The translations under genes were made by a program, and so were the position numbers. A stretch of 64,000 nt of DNA, taken from Variovorax sp. HW608. Its GTDB lineage: Bacteria; Pseudomonadota; Gammaproteobacteria; Burkholderiales; Burkholderiaceae_C. Where the stretch lies: NCBI RefSeq assembly GCF_900090195.1, contig NZ_LT607803.1, positions 2,914,001-2,978,000 on the forward strand. Reading direction: 5' to 3'. Below, piece by piece: positions 16,807-25,932 of the stretch (the first letter of the stretch is position 1; the number at the start of each line of letters is the position of its first letter). The notes under the pieces are model-generated. The model made no database searches. It was not told the origin of the DNA and saw nothing but the letters and a program-made list of their open reading frames with translations.

Positions 16807-16986
16807 TCAGTACCGCACAGCTCCAATTTCGCCAAGGACCGCCCAGTCATCGTCGGTGAGATGGTCGCGGGCCATATCCATCCATCCTGCCAGCTCGGCG
16901 ATCGCATCGCCCAGGATCTTGCTGCTGCCCTGTAGATCCAGCATGAGGGCAAGCAGTTCGAACAGTTCAACGTTGGGGTGCTCCAT
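16807..16986 (-). CDS. Small hypothetical protein (59 aa)
   Basis: ATG at 16986 to TGA at 16807. The product is acidic and helical-looking: MEHPNVELFELLALMLDLQG, then SSKILGDAIAELAGWMDMAR and DHLTDDDWAVLGEIGAVRY. Codon use and composition look coding, unlike the surrounding DNA. An upstream in-frame stop lies about 80 bases before the ATG, so it is not simply the tail of a longer gene. No family recognised; it could be the survivor of a decayed locus. Confidence 0.4.
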   Translation of the reverse strand: MEHPNVELFELLALMLDLQGSSKILGDAIAELAGWMDMARDHLTDDDWAVLGEIGAVRY

Positions 16987-17488
16987 CCCTTTGGTTTGCG
17001 CCGCCGATTCCGCGCGAGTCGACGTGCTGCCCTTACTCGCCGATCCCGAATCTCTGAAAGAGTGCCGACTTCAGCCGCTTGATCTCCACCATCGCGTCTG
17101 ACTTCGGTGCCTGCTGCCCCGACAAGACGGCCGCAGCCTCCGCCGCAGCATCCCTTGCAACGCGAGCATTCAGTGAGCATCGAATCAATTCGTACTTTCG
17201 ATCCGAAGCACAGGGATGAGTGCGCCCGCGATGGGCCAAGTGGCCGAAAGCCACCGAGAAAACGGCTCGGAACAGACCTGGATGGACCTGCCATCGAAGC
17301 AAAGCGATCTGCAGCTGGCTGTCAGTCCCTGGGGCCGCTTCGCCGCCGGCGTTTTGAACACCATCCCTAGACGCACCGCAGCAGCAAGACGCCGACGTCC
17401 GAACCGAGATCCCCGTCCTCGAAGTTGGCCTGGATGACTCGCCGACCCAGGCGCCCAAGCTCGATCGGTCAGAGTTGCGCTAGAGGAC

Positions 17489-17692
17489 GTGATCTCCGCG
17501 CGTGGGCATGGCGTCCGGGCTGTACCGTACTTCGCTCCAACGTTCGCGTTCGCCTGCGACTCGGCAGGCCACGTCAACCTGGATGAACTCTCGGAACGGG
17601 GGCGTCGCAACTATCTGTTCGCCAGGGAGATGGTGGGCCGGGAGTTGGCAGTACCCAGCGTGCGCATGGCTTCGCCATCGGGCCTTTCTTGA
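17489..17692 (+). CDS. Small conserved hypothetical, possibly truncated
   Basis: A 67-codon frame starting at GTG. The segment FAFACDSAGHVNLDELSERG, then RRNYLFAREMVGRELAVPSV, aligns with the intact 79-residue protein at 33096-33335 (LAFPCDAQGRVEMNSLSDLA, then RNDYLYARAVVDFEFARPTV). The first ~15 residues differ and the usual N-terminus is missing, so this copy may be truncated or misstarted. Function unknown. Confidence 0.4.
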   Translation: MISARGHGVRAVPYFAPTFAFACDSAGHVNLDELSERGRRNYLFAREMVGRELAVPSVRMASPSGLS

Positions 17693-18714
17693 GTCAACAA
17701 CGCATCACCAGCATGATGCACCGTTCCGAGTATTCATCGTGGGCCTCCGTCATTGCATGTGAATCACGACGACAGGCGCCGGTGTGGCCGCGACGCTTTG
17801 CAGGCAGGCCTGGGCGTCGCCGGCCAACCCATCGGCCTTGTATAGCGCGACCTGGGTCGGCATCTCGCTGCCCATCGGACCCATAGCGACTCACCGCGAG
17901 GGCGTCCGCGCTATAGACGCCTGCGGCCACCACCAGTGCATTTGCCACGACAATGGGCCATTCCCGAAGCGTCGCATGGCGCTTTGCGGTCTGTGAACTG
18001 GCGCTTTCGACCACCCACTCGCCGACCATCCGGTTACGGCGCTCGCCGTTCCTTTCCCGGTCAATCCGATCTGATCGAACATTGGCACGCTCCCCCCTAC
18101 GATCAGGAGAAGAAGTTGAATGTGAAGGAGGATCCTCGGCCCGAGTTGACGCGAAATCACGCAGCTGCGCGAGAGCCAGGCGGCGACGGCCGCGGCGGTT
18201 CGCCAACTGGAAACCCGACAAAAGACCAACCCCAGTGCGCCGAAAACCCCACGCGCGAAGAAACCTGCCACGTAAGCCGTCAGGGGTCCCTGGGCTCCCA
18301 ACAATTGCATCGGATCTTCGCTCGATTTCCGCCAGCGCGGCCGTGTCGTTCTGCGTCGAAAGCATGATTGCCCCAACCAATTCTTCCCTGAACTTCCTCA
18401 TCCCGGAACTGCTTGTTGACGTGTGGGTCGGGTCATGGTGATCATGCTGACCCCGTAGGCCATGACCGATTTGCCAGCAAGAATGTTGGAAGTTCAGGTC
18501 AGCTCGCAGAAATGTTGGCGACTTGCGTCACGGTCTCATTGACGAGAATCTCCAACTCTTCGACCTTTTCCGGCTGCTCCCTCGAGGGGACGCCCAGTGC
18601 GACAGATGTTGGGTCTTCATGACACCTGGGTGTCGATGCGCTGGTTCGAGATGTCAGGAAAAAATCGCATGAGAAGCGCAGGCGGAAGCGCACTGATTTG
18701 TTCAGAAAGTACAG

Positions 18715-20217
18715 TTACGCAGGAACGGCCATACCCTCCAGCGCCGGCGGGAGCCGCGGACAAATGAGTTGCTCACAAGCGTGGGCGAAGCGCAGCAACG
18801 CGGCTTCTGCATAAGGCTTGCCAACCACTTCGACGCCGACCGGAACGCGCCCGCCAGAGAAGCCCGCCGGCATGCTGAGCGCCGGCAGATGCGACTGCGA
18901 GGCGATGACAGTGTTGGTCGGGAAGGTCAGGCAGGTCCACTTGTTCGACTCCAACTCGCGGTAGGTCGGAGGCAGGACCTGGACGTCGGGATACATCAGA
19001 ACGTCCAGGCCGTGCGCGGCGTAAACGTTGAGCAGCAGCCGCTGAAACTCGACCTGTGCCAGTCGCTGCGAGTAGTACGCCGCAAGGTCGGGCTCGGCAG
19101 GTCCGGCAGCGAGCGCGTGAAACAGGTCATTCAGCGGATGGAACCAGCCGTTCGCGTAGATCTGATCGAACGTCCGCCGCGGCGCAGCTGCGCAGCCGGC
19201 CATGAAGCGGTTCAGGTCGGCCTTGGATTGCAAGGTGTAGAGCGAGGTGCGCAATAGCCAGTCCTCCAGAGAGGGAATCCGCACGTCGACGGTTTGCGCG
19301 CCCGCTTCCCGCAACCGCTCCAGCAGACGGTGGACAACCGAATTGACCTCGGGCGACGACGGATCGTCGCCGCCGAAGCCTTCCTGCAATACGCCGATCC
19401 GGACGCCGTCAATGCGCGCTCCGTCGAGCAACGCCTCGTAGTGCCCAGCGTCGGCGGCCAGCGAGACAGCGCCGGTGTAGGGGTCGGCCGCATCGTAGCC
19501 GACCAGCACGTCGAGCAGCTTGGCGAGGTCGCGCACGCTGCGCGCCATCGGCCCCGGCGTGTCCTGGAAGTGGAGCAGGGGCGCGAACCCGGTACGGCTG
19601 ATCAACCCCGTCGTGACGCGCAGCCCGAACAGGTTGTTGAACGAGGCCGGAATGCGGATCGAGCCGCCCGTATCCTCGCCGACGCCGACGAGGCCGAAAT
19701 TCGCGGCCAACCCGGCACCCGTGCCGGCACTGGAGCCGCCGGCGTCGCGCTCGGGTGCGTATGGGTTGCGAGTGCGCTCGGTGACCGAAGAGAACGAGAA
19801 CCAGCCGGCGGCGAAATCGCACATGCTGGTCTTGGCCAGGATCACCGCTCCGGCCTCGATCAATTTGCAGATGATGAACGCATCGGTGGCAGGCTGGTAG
19901 TCGACATAGGCGCGGTTGCCAAAGGTGGTGGGGACGAAGCTGGTCTCGGCCTGGTCCTTCACGAGCACCGGCACGCCGTGAAGCGGCCCTTTCAGTACCC
20001 CGGTGCACGCGAGGTGCCGGTCCAATTCGCGAGCACACTCCAGCGCTTGCGGATTCACGTTGACGATCGCATGCAACGCCGGTCCCTGACGGTCGTAGCG
20101 GCAAATGCGGTCCAGGTACCCTTGGACGAGCTGGGTGCAGCTGAGCTCCCCCGCTTTCATCCGCGTGTGGACATCCCTGATGGTGGTGTCCAGAAGCGAA
20201 AGCGATTCCTCGGTCAT
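18715..20217 (-). CDS. Amidase signature-family hydrolase (amidase 1)
   Basis: A 500-residue amidase-signature enzyme. The catalytic Ser-cisSer-Lys triad is visible: lysine in VPVLVKDQAETS (about residue 85), the cis-serine in AGGSSAGTGAG (about 160), and the nucleophile in GEDTGGSIRIPASFN (about 183). It hydrolyses a carboxamide; substrate not predictable. The start at 20217 is preferred over an ATG 38 codons upstream, which lies inside a low-quality extension. It is the last gene of a minus-strand block with a second amidase, a permease and a two-component system, with 64 bases separating it from the response regulator. Confidence 0.9.
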   Translation of the reverse strand: MTEESLSLLDTTIRDVHTRMKAGELSCTQLVQGYLDRICRYDRQGPALHAIVNVNPQALECARELDRHLACTGVLKGPLHGVPVLVKDQAETSFVPTTFGNRAYVDYQPATDAFIICKLIEAGAVILAKTSMCDFAAGWFSFSSVTERTRNPYAPERDAGGSSAGTGAGLAANFGLVGVGEDTGGSIRIPASFNNLFGLRVTTGLISRTGFAPLLHFQDTPGPMARSVRDLAKLLDVLVGYDAADPYTGAVSLAADAGHYEALLDGARIDGVRIGVLQEGFGGDDPSSPEVNSVVHRLLERLREAGAQTVDVRIPSLEDWLLRTSLYTLQSKADLNRFMAGCAAAPRRTFDQIYANGWFHPLNDLFHALAAGPAEPDLAAYYSQRLAQVEFQRLLLNVYAAHGLDVLMYPDVQVLPPTYRELESNKWTCLTFPTNTVIASQSHLPALSMPAGFSGGRVPVGVEVVGKPYAEAALLRFAHACEQLICPRLPPALEGMAVPA

Positions 20218-20281
20218 GCTGGGCTCCAGACTCCGCCGCCACGTGCTCGCCGTCTGGCTGCCGGCGGCGCAGCAGCAACGG

Positions 20282-20953
20282 TCAGAACTTGACGAAGCCG
20301 CGCTTTGCGGCCAGCGCGAGGGCCTCCGCACGGCTCGTGGCGTCGAGTTTCACGAACAATGTCTTCAGGTGGCTCTTCACCGTACTTTCAGAAATGAACA
20401 GGTGCTGGCCGATCGCGCGGTTGCTCTTACCTTCGGCGAGCAAACCGAGGACCTGCACCTCGCGTTCGGTGAGCGGCTCCTCCTGCACGCGCTGGGCCAG
20501 CTTGGCCGCCACCTTGGGCTGCAGGTACGCGTCACCGGCGTGCACGGTGCGGATGCAGCGGAACAGCTCTTCAGGTTGCACGTCCTTCAACAGATATGCC
20601 TTGGCACCGGCGCGCAGCCCGGCATAGATGTCTTCGTCGTGGTCGAAAGTGGTCAGCACAATGATCGCGGCCGCAGGATCCTCGCCGCGGATGCAACGGA
20701 TTGCCTGCACGCCCTCCATCACCGGCATGCGTATATCCATCAGCGTGACATCGGGCCGCAGTTCCCGCCACAGTGCAACCGCCTGCTCGCCGTTGGCGGC
20801 CTCGCCCACGATCTGGAAGTCGTCTTCCAGGCCGATGACCGCGGCCAAGCCGCGGCGCACGAGTGCGTGGTCTTCGGCGATCAACACACGGATGTGACGC
20901 GCGGCCACGCCCTGCACGTCGGCAGCCGGGTTGGAGCGCGCAAAGGCGGGCAT
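20282..20953 (-). CDS. NarL/FixJ-type response regulator
   Basis: A 223-residue two-component response regulator. The receiver domain (about residues 20-140) has the acidic pocket in VLIAEDHALVRRG, the phospho-acceptor aspartate in VTLMDIRMP and the lysine in KAYLLKDVQPEEL. The LuxR-type HTH is at about 155-215 (LTEREVQVLGLLAEGKSNRA, then FISESTVKSHLKTLFVKLDA). It starts 6 bases after the sensor-kinase stop, so the two are translated together. It probably controls the permease/amidase genes around it; target sites were not identified. Confidence 0.93.
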   Translation of the reverse strand: MPAFARSNPAADVQGVAARHIRVLIAEDHALVRRGLAAVIGLEDDFQIVGEAANGEQAVALWRELRPDVTLMDIRMPVMEGVQAIRCIRGEDPAAAIIVLTTFDHDEDIYAGLRAGAKAYLLKDVQPEELFRCIRTVHAGDAYLQPKVAAKLAQRVQEEPLTEREVQVLGLLAEGKSNRAIGQHLFISESTVKSHLKTLFVKLDATSRAEALALAAKRGFVKF

Positions 20954-20959
20954 ATCGGG

Positions 20960-22270
20960 TCACCCGCCGCGCAGCGGCAATACGGTCTCGATGCGCGAGC
21001 CCTCGCCGACGCGGCTCGCCACCACGAGCTGCGCGCCGATGCGCTGCGCGCGCTCGCGCATGCCCTGCAGCCCGAAGCCTTCGTGGCGGGCCGCCGGATC
21101 GAAACCCACGCCGTCGTCGGCCACGGACAGACGCAGCTCGCCGGGCGCAAAGCACAGCAACAGCTCGACGCTCCGAGCCCGCGCGTGCCGCAAAACGTTG
21201 GTCAGTGATTCCTGTGCGATCCGCACCAGCTCGGCCTGCGTTTCCAGCTTCAGAGGCAGCGCTTCCCCGCGTGTCAACAGCCGCGCGCTGACACCGGCGC
21301 CGGAGGCGCGGCCGACTTGCAACTCGAGCTGGTGCATCAGGTCCGACGGCTGCTGCATCGGCGGCCGCAGCGCGCGCACCGAGATCCTCGCCTCATCCAG
21401 GCACGACTTGGCCAGCCCGTGAGCGTTTTCCAGATGCTGCAGCGCGACGTCAGTACTCTGCTTGCGCAGGGTCATGCTGGCCGCCTCCAGGTTCAGGATG
21501 ATGCCGGTAAAGCCCTGCGCCAAGGTGTCGTGGATGTCGCGCGCGATGCGGTTGCGCTCGCCAAGCACAGCGGCTTCGCGTGCCTGCTCGCCCAGCCGGG
21601 CCATCTGCACCGCCAACGTCGCTTGATTGGCCAAGGCCTCTGCAAGATGAATCTTCTCTTCCATCTCGGCGGGGTCACGCTTGCGGCTGCGCACGCAAAT
21701 CCAGCCGACAGGCTCGCGGCCCAGCAGCATCGGCACGGTGAGCAGCGCATGCACCCCGAGCGAGCGAACGTAGGCCTGGTTCTCCTCAGGCATGCCGGCG
21801 ATCTGATCGGACATCATGTAGGTTTCGGGGCCGTCGGTCGGGAAGGTCGAGATCCCCTTGCCGCCTACAGGCAGCAGGCGCAGCGCCGCCGGATGGCGCG
21901 ATTCAGATGCTCCAATCACCCGGCCGCCCACGTACTCGAGGTGCAACCGGACGCCGCCACTCGGGGGGGCGGGGAACCAGAGCGTGCCGCCCTCGCAATG
22001 GAGTTGCTGCACCGTCACCTTCAGCAGGTGGCCGAGGAAGCGATCCAGGCTGGAGCCGGCGGCCAGGATCCCGAGAGAACGCAGCAGCACACGGGTCTGC
22101 GAACGCGCGGCTTCCTCTGCCGTGCGGCGTTGGACGACTTCGCGCTCGAGCGCGCGGTTGGCCTTCTCGACCTCGCTGATGCGTTCATTCAGCGCCTCGA
22201 CCTGGCGCGCCAAGTCGGCGCCGGACACGATGGAGCCCGGGCCCTTTCGCTCCTTCGCGTTCAACTGCAT
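20960..22270 (-). CDS. Sensor histidine kinase, NarX-like with GAF domain
   Basis: A 436-residue cytosolic-looking kinase with no membrane helix seen. A coiled coil (ALNERISEVEKANRALEREV, residues about 25-60) leads into a GAF-like sensor domain (about 65-235). The HisKA_3 dimerisation segment follows with phospho-accepting histidine in RNRIARDIHDTLAQG, and the ATPase boxes include ESLTNVLRHARA, VADDGVGFD and GFGLQGMRERA. GGGAG precedes the ATG at 22270; a longer frame starts inside the adjacent IS and is not the native start. Lack of membrane segments suggests sensing of an internal small molecule. Confidence 0.9.
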   Translation of the reverse strand: MQLNAKERKGPGSIVSGADLARQVEALNERISEVEKANRALEREVVQRRTAEEAARSQTRVLLRSLGILAAGSSLDRFLGHLLKVTVQQLHCEGGTLWFPAPPSGGVRLHLEYVGGRVIGASESRHPAALRLLPVGGKGISTFPTDGPETYMMSDQIAGMPEENQAYVRSLGVHALLTVPMLLGREPVGWICVRSRKRDPAEMEEKIHLAEALANQATLAVQMARLGEQAREAAVLGERNRIARDIHDTLAQGFTGIILNLEAASMTLRKQSTDVALQHLENAHGLAKSCLDEARISVRALRPPMQQPSDLMHQLELQVGRASGAGVSARLLTRGEALPLKLETQAELVRIAQESLTNVLRHARARSVELLLCFAPGELRLSVADDGVGFDPAARHEGFGLQGMRERAQRIGAQLVVASRVGEGSRIETVLPLRGG

Positions 22271-22486
22271 GCTCGTCTCCCGCCGTCGAGAGGTACCCAT
22301 CCTAAGGCAATTCGGGCCCACGCAGTGCGGACGGGCAGAGCTCGACATCGAAATGTCTCTAGCCTGGATTTCCACGCACCACTTTTTGGCTAACGCTGCT
22401 CGATAGGGCAGACCAGTTCTTGCTCGCGCGCCCGAGTGGCCAGGAGCCCTCCAGCGTTAGCAATTTGTGCGCGCCCACCCATAGGC

Positions 22487-22513
22487 CAGACGGCCCCCAT
22501 GCGGGGCCGTCTG
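22487..22513. terminator. Perfect 11-bp hairpin in the IS leader
   Basis: Stem CAGACGGCCCC pairs with GGGGCCGTCTG around a 5-base loop, about 100 bases inside the left IS end and upstream of the transposase promoter. No U-tract follows. Such leader hairpins in IS elements can block readthrough from outside; that role is inferred. Confidence 0.45.
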
Positions 22514-22613
22514 CGCTTGTGCATGGCTCGCGCCAGCCACGGGCAGATCACCTGCCCAGCCGCATGCAGCTTGACTTTTTGAGCGATCTTCACTGGTTCG
22601 GGGGAGATTCTTG

Positions 22614-22642
22614 TTGACATGGCTGTATGTATGTACAACAAT
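22614..22642 (+). promoter_or_regulatory. Probable transposase promoter
   Basis: A consensus -35 TTGACA at 22614-22619 is followed after 17 bases by AACAAT (22637-22642). This predicts transcription starting near 22649, which is also an in-frame ATG. A leaderless transposase mRNA is therefore possible. Confidence 0.4.
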
Positions 22643-24388
22643 GCTTTTATGGGTATAGGCGTACCTAAAGACATAACAGATATCCGACGATTCTTCGCCG
22701 AGCCCTCCCATCCCCGCCAGCGACAGTACGAAGCCCTTCGCGCCTTCTTCGTCGAAGGTCACCCCTCCCACGAAGTCGCCCGCGCCTTCGGCTACACGCC
22801 AGGGTCCTTCCGTGTGCTGTGCCATCAGTTCCGCCGCGATCCCGATCCGCAGTTCTTCGCCTCTCCCAGCCATGGTCCGCGCACCCAGCCGCACAAGTCC
22901 AAGGCTCACGACTTGGCGGTCGCCCTGCGCAAGCAGAACCATTCGGTCTACGAGATCAGCCAGGCCCTCAAGGCGCACGGCACGCCCCTGAGTCCCACCG
23001 CCGTGCGCGAGGTGCTGCGCGAGGAGGGGTTCGCGCCGCTGCCGCGGCGCGGCGACGACGAGCGACTCGATCGGCTGGGGCCCATCGCCGAAGCCGTGGC
23101 CGATGTGCGCGAGTTCGCGCTACGCCCGGGCACGCAGTTCACCACGCGCTGCGGGGGCTTGCTCCTCTTCCTGCCCGATCTGGTGCGCCTGCAGTTCGAG
23201 GAGATCGCCGCGCGCGCCAAGCTGCCCGGCTCCAGGATGATCCCCTCGTCTCACGCACTGCGCTGCGCACTCGCGCTCAAGCTGTGGTCGATCGAGCGCA
23301 AGAGCCATGTCATGGCCTTCGTCACCGATCCGGGCCTGGCCCTGTTCTGCGGCCTGAACGTCGTGCCCAAGAAGAGCTACTTGTGCGAGTATTCCTCTCG
23401 CGTCGAACGTGAGCGCACCGTCTCGCTGCTGGGGGCCTGGCACCGCGCCGTCACCGAGGAGCATCTGTTCGATGCCCGCTCGTTCAACCTCGACTTCCAC
23501 TCGGTGCCGTACTACGGCGACGATCCCCAGGTCCAGCGCCACTTCGTGTCCGCACGCAGTCGCGCGCAACCCAGCGTGCTGGCCTTCCTCGCGCAGGACG
23601 CCAGCGGTCGCGCCTTCTGCTACTCCAATGCCGATCTGCGCAAGGGCGAGGAGGCCGAAGAAATCTTCCGCTTCATCGAGTTCTGGAAGCGTCAGCACGG
23701 TGAGCTCCCGCGGCATCTGGTGTTCGATTCGCGCCTGACCACCTACGCCCACCTGGCGCGCCTGGACCAGATGGGCATCACCTTCATGACGCTGCGTCGC
23801 CGCTCTGCGGCGCTGCTGCAGGAGGTGGACGATCTTCCCGCCTCGGCCTGGCGCCGGGTCAGTCTCGATGTGCCCGCCCGCAAGTTCAAGAACCCTCGCG
23901 TGTTCGAGCAGTCGATCAGCCTGGCCGGCGCCACCTTGCGTCAGCTCTTCGTCGTCGATCTCGGCCACGAACAGCCCACGATCCTCCTGACCAACGACCG
24001 TGACACCTCTCACGCCAAGCTGCTCACCCGCTACGCCCAGCGCATGCTCATCGAGAACGCCCTGTCCGACGCCGTTCGCTTCTTTCACATGGATGCGTTG
24101 TCCTCGGCAGTCGGAATGAAAGTGGACTTCGACATGACCCTGCTGGTCATCGCCAGTGGCCTGTACCGGCTGCTGGCGCGTCGCATGCGCGGCTACGCCG
24201 ATGCCCAGGCTCGCCACATCTTCCGTGACCTTATCGACACGCCCGCCGACGTCTCAGTCACCGACTCCGAGGTCCAGGTCCACTTCCACCGCCGCGCCCA
24301 CTTGCCCATCATCCTCGCTTCCGGATTGCTCAATACTCCGGTTTCCATCCCCTGGTGGAACGGCCATTCCTTGCGCATGTCGGCGTAG
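22619..24388 (+). CDS. IS transposase (IS4/IS1634-like DDE type)
   Basis: A 589-residue transposase, apparently intact. An N-terminal helix-turn-helix region (HEVARAFGYTPGSFRVLCHQF) is followed by a second HTH-like stretch (SVYEISQALKAHGTPLSPTA). The catalytic core has acidic candidates in FNLDFHSVPYYGDD, HLVFDSRLTTY and a late glutamate in QRMLIENALSDAVRFFHMDA, a Y-x-R/E-x-x-I-x-N-like pattern of IS4-type enzymes. Family name is tentative. A promoter overlapping the first codons suggests translation may really begin at the ATG at 22649. Confidence 0.85.
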   Translation: MAVCMYNNAFMGIGVPKDITDIRRFFAEPSHPRQRQYEALRAFFVEGHPSHEVARAFGYTPGSFRVLCHQFRRDPDPQFFASPSHGPRTQPHKSKAHDLAVALRKQNHSVYEISQALKAHGTPLSPTAVREVLREEGFAPLPRRGDDERLDRLGPIAEAVADVREFALRPGTQFTTRCGGLLLFLPDLVRLQFEEIAARAKLPGSRMIPSSHALRCALALKLWSIERKSHVMAFVTDPGLALFCGLNVVPKKSYLCEYSSRVERERTVSLLGAWHRAVTEEHLFDARSFNLDFHSVPYYGDDPQVQRHFVSARSRAQPSVLAFLAQDASGRAFCYSNADLRKGEEAEEIFRFIEFWKRQHGELPRHLVFDSRLTTYAHLARLDQMGITFMTLRRRSAALLQEVDDLPASAWRRVSLDVPARKFKNPRVFEQSISLAGATLRQLFVVDLGHEQPTILLTNDRDTSHAKLLTRYAQRMLIENALSDAVRFFHMDALSSAVGMKVDFDMTLLVIASGLYRLLARRMRGYADAQARHIFRDLIDTPADVSVTDSEVQVHFHRRAHLPIILASGLLNTPVSIPWWNGHSLRMSA

Positions 24389-24449
24389 CCTTGTGGAGCT
24401 CAGCAACAGGCCCCTCTGTTAGCCCAACTACCCCGCGTGGAAATCCAGG

Positions 24450-25916
24450 CTAGGCGATTCCCATCGCAGCGAGAAGGGGCGGCCATCGATGCTTCCACGG
24501 CTGGGCGGCCTCGAAGCAGGCCGAGGCTCTGAGCACCGTCGCGTCGTCCAAGTGTCGGCCGATGATCTGCAAGCCGACCGGCAAACCGTCATCCGTCCAT
24601 CCGGCCGGAATTGAGGCGGCCGGCTGGCCCGTGAAATTCAGGGGATAGGTAAAGTGCAGCCATTCGAACGGCTCCACGTCGAACCCGTCGATATTCGAGG
24701 GTCCCTGAATACCCACTTCGAACGGCGGCACGGCCAGGGTGGGCGTCAGGAACAGGTCGTACTTGCGCATGAACCGCCACATCTTGTTGTTCACGGCCTT
24801 GCGCGTCATCACCGCGTCGGTGAGTTGCTCAGCCGTCCACTCGGTCCTGAGAAATTCTCGCAGGTGCGGCGTCATCCTGTCGCCTAGCTTTGCTTCCATC
24901 GCTCGCATGCCCTTCAGGTCCGAATCGCCCGCCAGTAGGGCCCAGAAGGCGTCGTACGGATTCTCCCAGCCCGGGTTCGCTTCCTCGACGATGCATCCCA
25001 GGTCGCGCTCGAACACCCTGACCGCCCGCGCCACGATGTCGCGTACGCGTGGGTCGACCCGCGCGTAGCCCAGGTCAGGGCTGTAGGCGACGCGAAGTCC
25101 CTTGATGTCGCCTCGAAGCGAGGCCATCCAGTCGAAGCCTCGCTCGTGCGGAATCGATCGGTTGTCGCGGCTGTCGGGGCCCGCGATGACCGAGAGCATC
25201 AGCGCGCTGTCCGCTACCGTGCGGCTCATGGGGCCGATGTGTTCCAGAGCCTCCCAGCTCGACACCCCCGGCAGTCGCTCGTCCTTGACGCCGGGGTACA
25301 AGGGCACGCGTCCCATCGATGCCTTCATGCCGTAGAGACCGCAAATGCTGCTCGGGATTCGGACCGATCCGCCACCGTCGCTGCCGATCGCGAACGGTCC
25401 CATCCCGCTCGCGACGGCCGCTCCCGACCCCGCGCTGGATCCGCCTGACGTCAGATTGGTGTTCCATGGATTGCGCGTCGTCTCGAACACGTTGTTGTGG
25501 CCCACCCCGCTGTAGCCGAACTCGGGCACGTTCGTCTTGCCGAGCAAGATGGCGCCGGCGTCGCGCATCCGCTCGACCACGACGTCGTCTTCATCCGGCA
25601 CGAAGTCGGCGTAGGCTACCGACCCCGACGCGGTCTTGACCCCCGCAGTACAAATTAGGTCCTTGCAACCCCATGGGACGCCCGCGAGGGGGCCGACTAC
25701 CTCGCCGGACCCGAGGTGCTTGTCGACCTGCTTGGCGGCTGCGCGTGCCAGGTCCGGCGTTGGCGTGCAGAAAGCGTGCAACTCGGGCTCCAGCATCTGC
25801 ATGCGTGACAGGACCGCATCGGTGACTTCCAGCGCCGACACCTCCCTGGAACGAATGAGCGCGGCAAGCGCTACGGCGTCCATCGAGCAAAGCTCGTTCG
25901 AGAATTCGTTTGTCAT
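24450..25916 (-). CDS. Amidase signature-family hydrolase (amidase 2)
   Basis: A 488-residue amidase-signature protein. The triad is in place: lysine K85 in [10 protein letters not shown], serine in [11 protein letters not shown] (about 157) and nucleophilic serine in [12 protein letters not shown] (about 181). Sequence differs markedly from amidase 1, so they probably act on different amides or steps. Its TAG stop overlaps the CTAG target duplication of the IS, so the protein is complete despite the insertion. The gene starts 16 bases after the permease stop. The ATG at 25922 two codons upstream is also possible. Confidence 0.9.
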   Translation of the reverse strand: MTNEFSNELCSMDAVALAALIRSREVSALEVTDAVLSRMQMLEPELHAFCTPTPDLARAAAKQVDKHLGSGEVVGPLAGVPWGCKDLICTAGVKTASGSVAYADFVPDEDDVVVERMRDAGAILLGKTNVPEFGYSGVGHNNVFETTRNPWNTNLTSGGSSAGSGAAVASGMGPFAIGSDGGGSVRIPSSICGLYGMKASMGRVPLYPGVKDERLPGVSSWEALEHIGPMSRTVADSALMLSVIAGPDSRDNRSIPHERGFDWMASLRGDIKGLRVAYSPDLGYARVDPRVRDIVARAVRVFERDLGCIVEEANPGWENPYDAFWALLAGDSDLKGMRAMEAKLGDRMTPHLREFLRTEWTAEQLTDAVMTRKAVNNKMWRFMRKYDLFLTPTLAVPPFEVGIQGPSNIDGFDVEPFEWLHFTYPLNFTGQPAASIPAGWTDDGLPVGLQIIGRHLDDATVLRASACFEAAQPWKHRWPPLLAAMGIA

Positions 25917-25932
25917 GGCCATCCCCTTGTCC

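Larger units (their letters stand above)
16564..18714. other. Gene-poor, decayed region
   Basis: About 2.1 kb between two convergent units. Frames on both strands switch repeatedly, with short protein-like stretches but no full-length gene. Two small ORFs here are listed separately. Around 17760-17980 (minus) a signal-peptide-like segment (EWPIVVANALVVAAGVYSADA) runs into another frame reading MGPMGSEMPTQVALYKADGL, which looks like a frameshifted small exported protein. I see no RNA gene. Confidence 0.5.
22363..24449 (+). mobile_element. Intact insertion sequence with 4-bp CTAG target duplication
   Basis: A 2,087-bp element bounded by inverted ends: CCTGGATTTCCACGC on the left and its reverse complement GCGTGGAAATCCAGG on the right, with a second conserved GGCTAAC block further inside both ends. 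CTAG occurs directly outside both ends (22359-22362 and 24450-24453), consistent with a 4-bp palindromic target duplication. A single 589-codon transposase gene fills most of it. The clean ends and open frame point to a recent insertion. Confidence 0.9.

Noticed and set aside
17694..18401. 236-codon minus-strand ORF considered as a gene
   Set aside because: The protein-like stretches switch frame within it and no domain is continuous; treated as decayed DNA.
22271..22375. Longer N-terminus for the sensor kinase
   Set aside because: The upstream ATG at 22375 lies inside the inserted IS, whereas the ATG at 22270 has a good ribosome-binding site.
24450..24453. Truncation of amidase 2 by the IS
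   Set aside because: The CTAG duplication restores the native TAG stop, so the coding sequence is complete.
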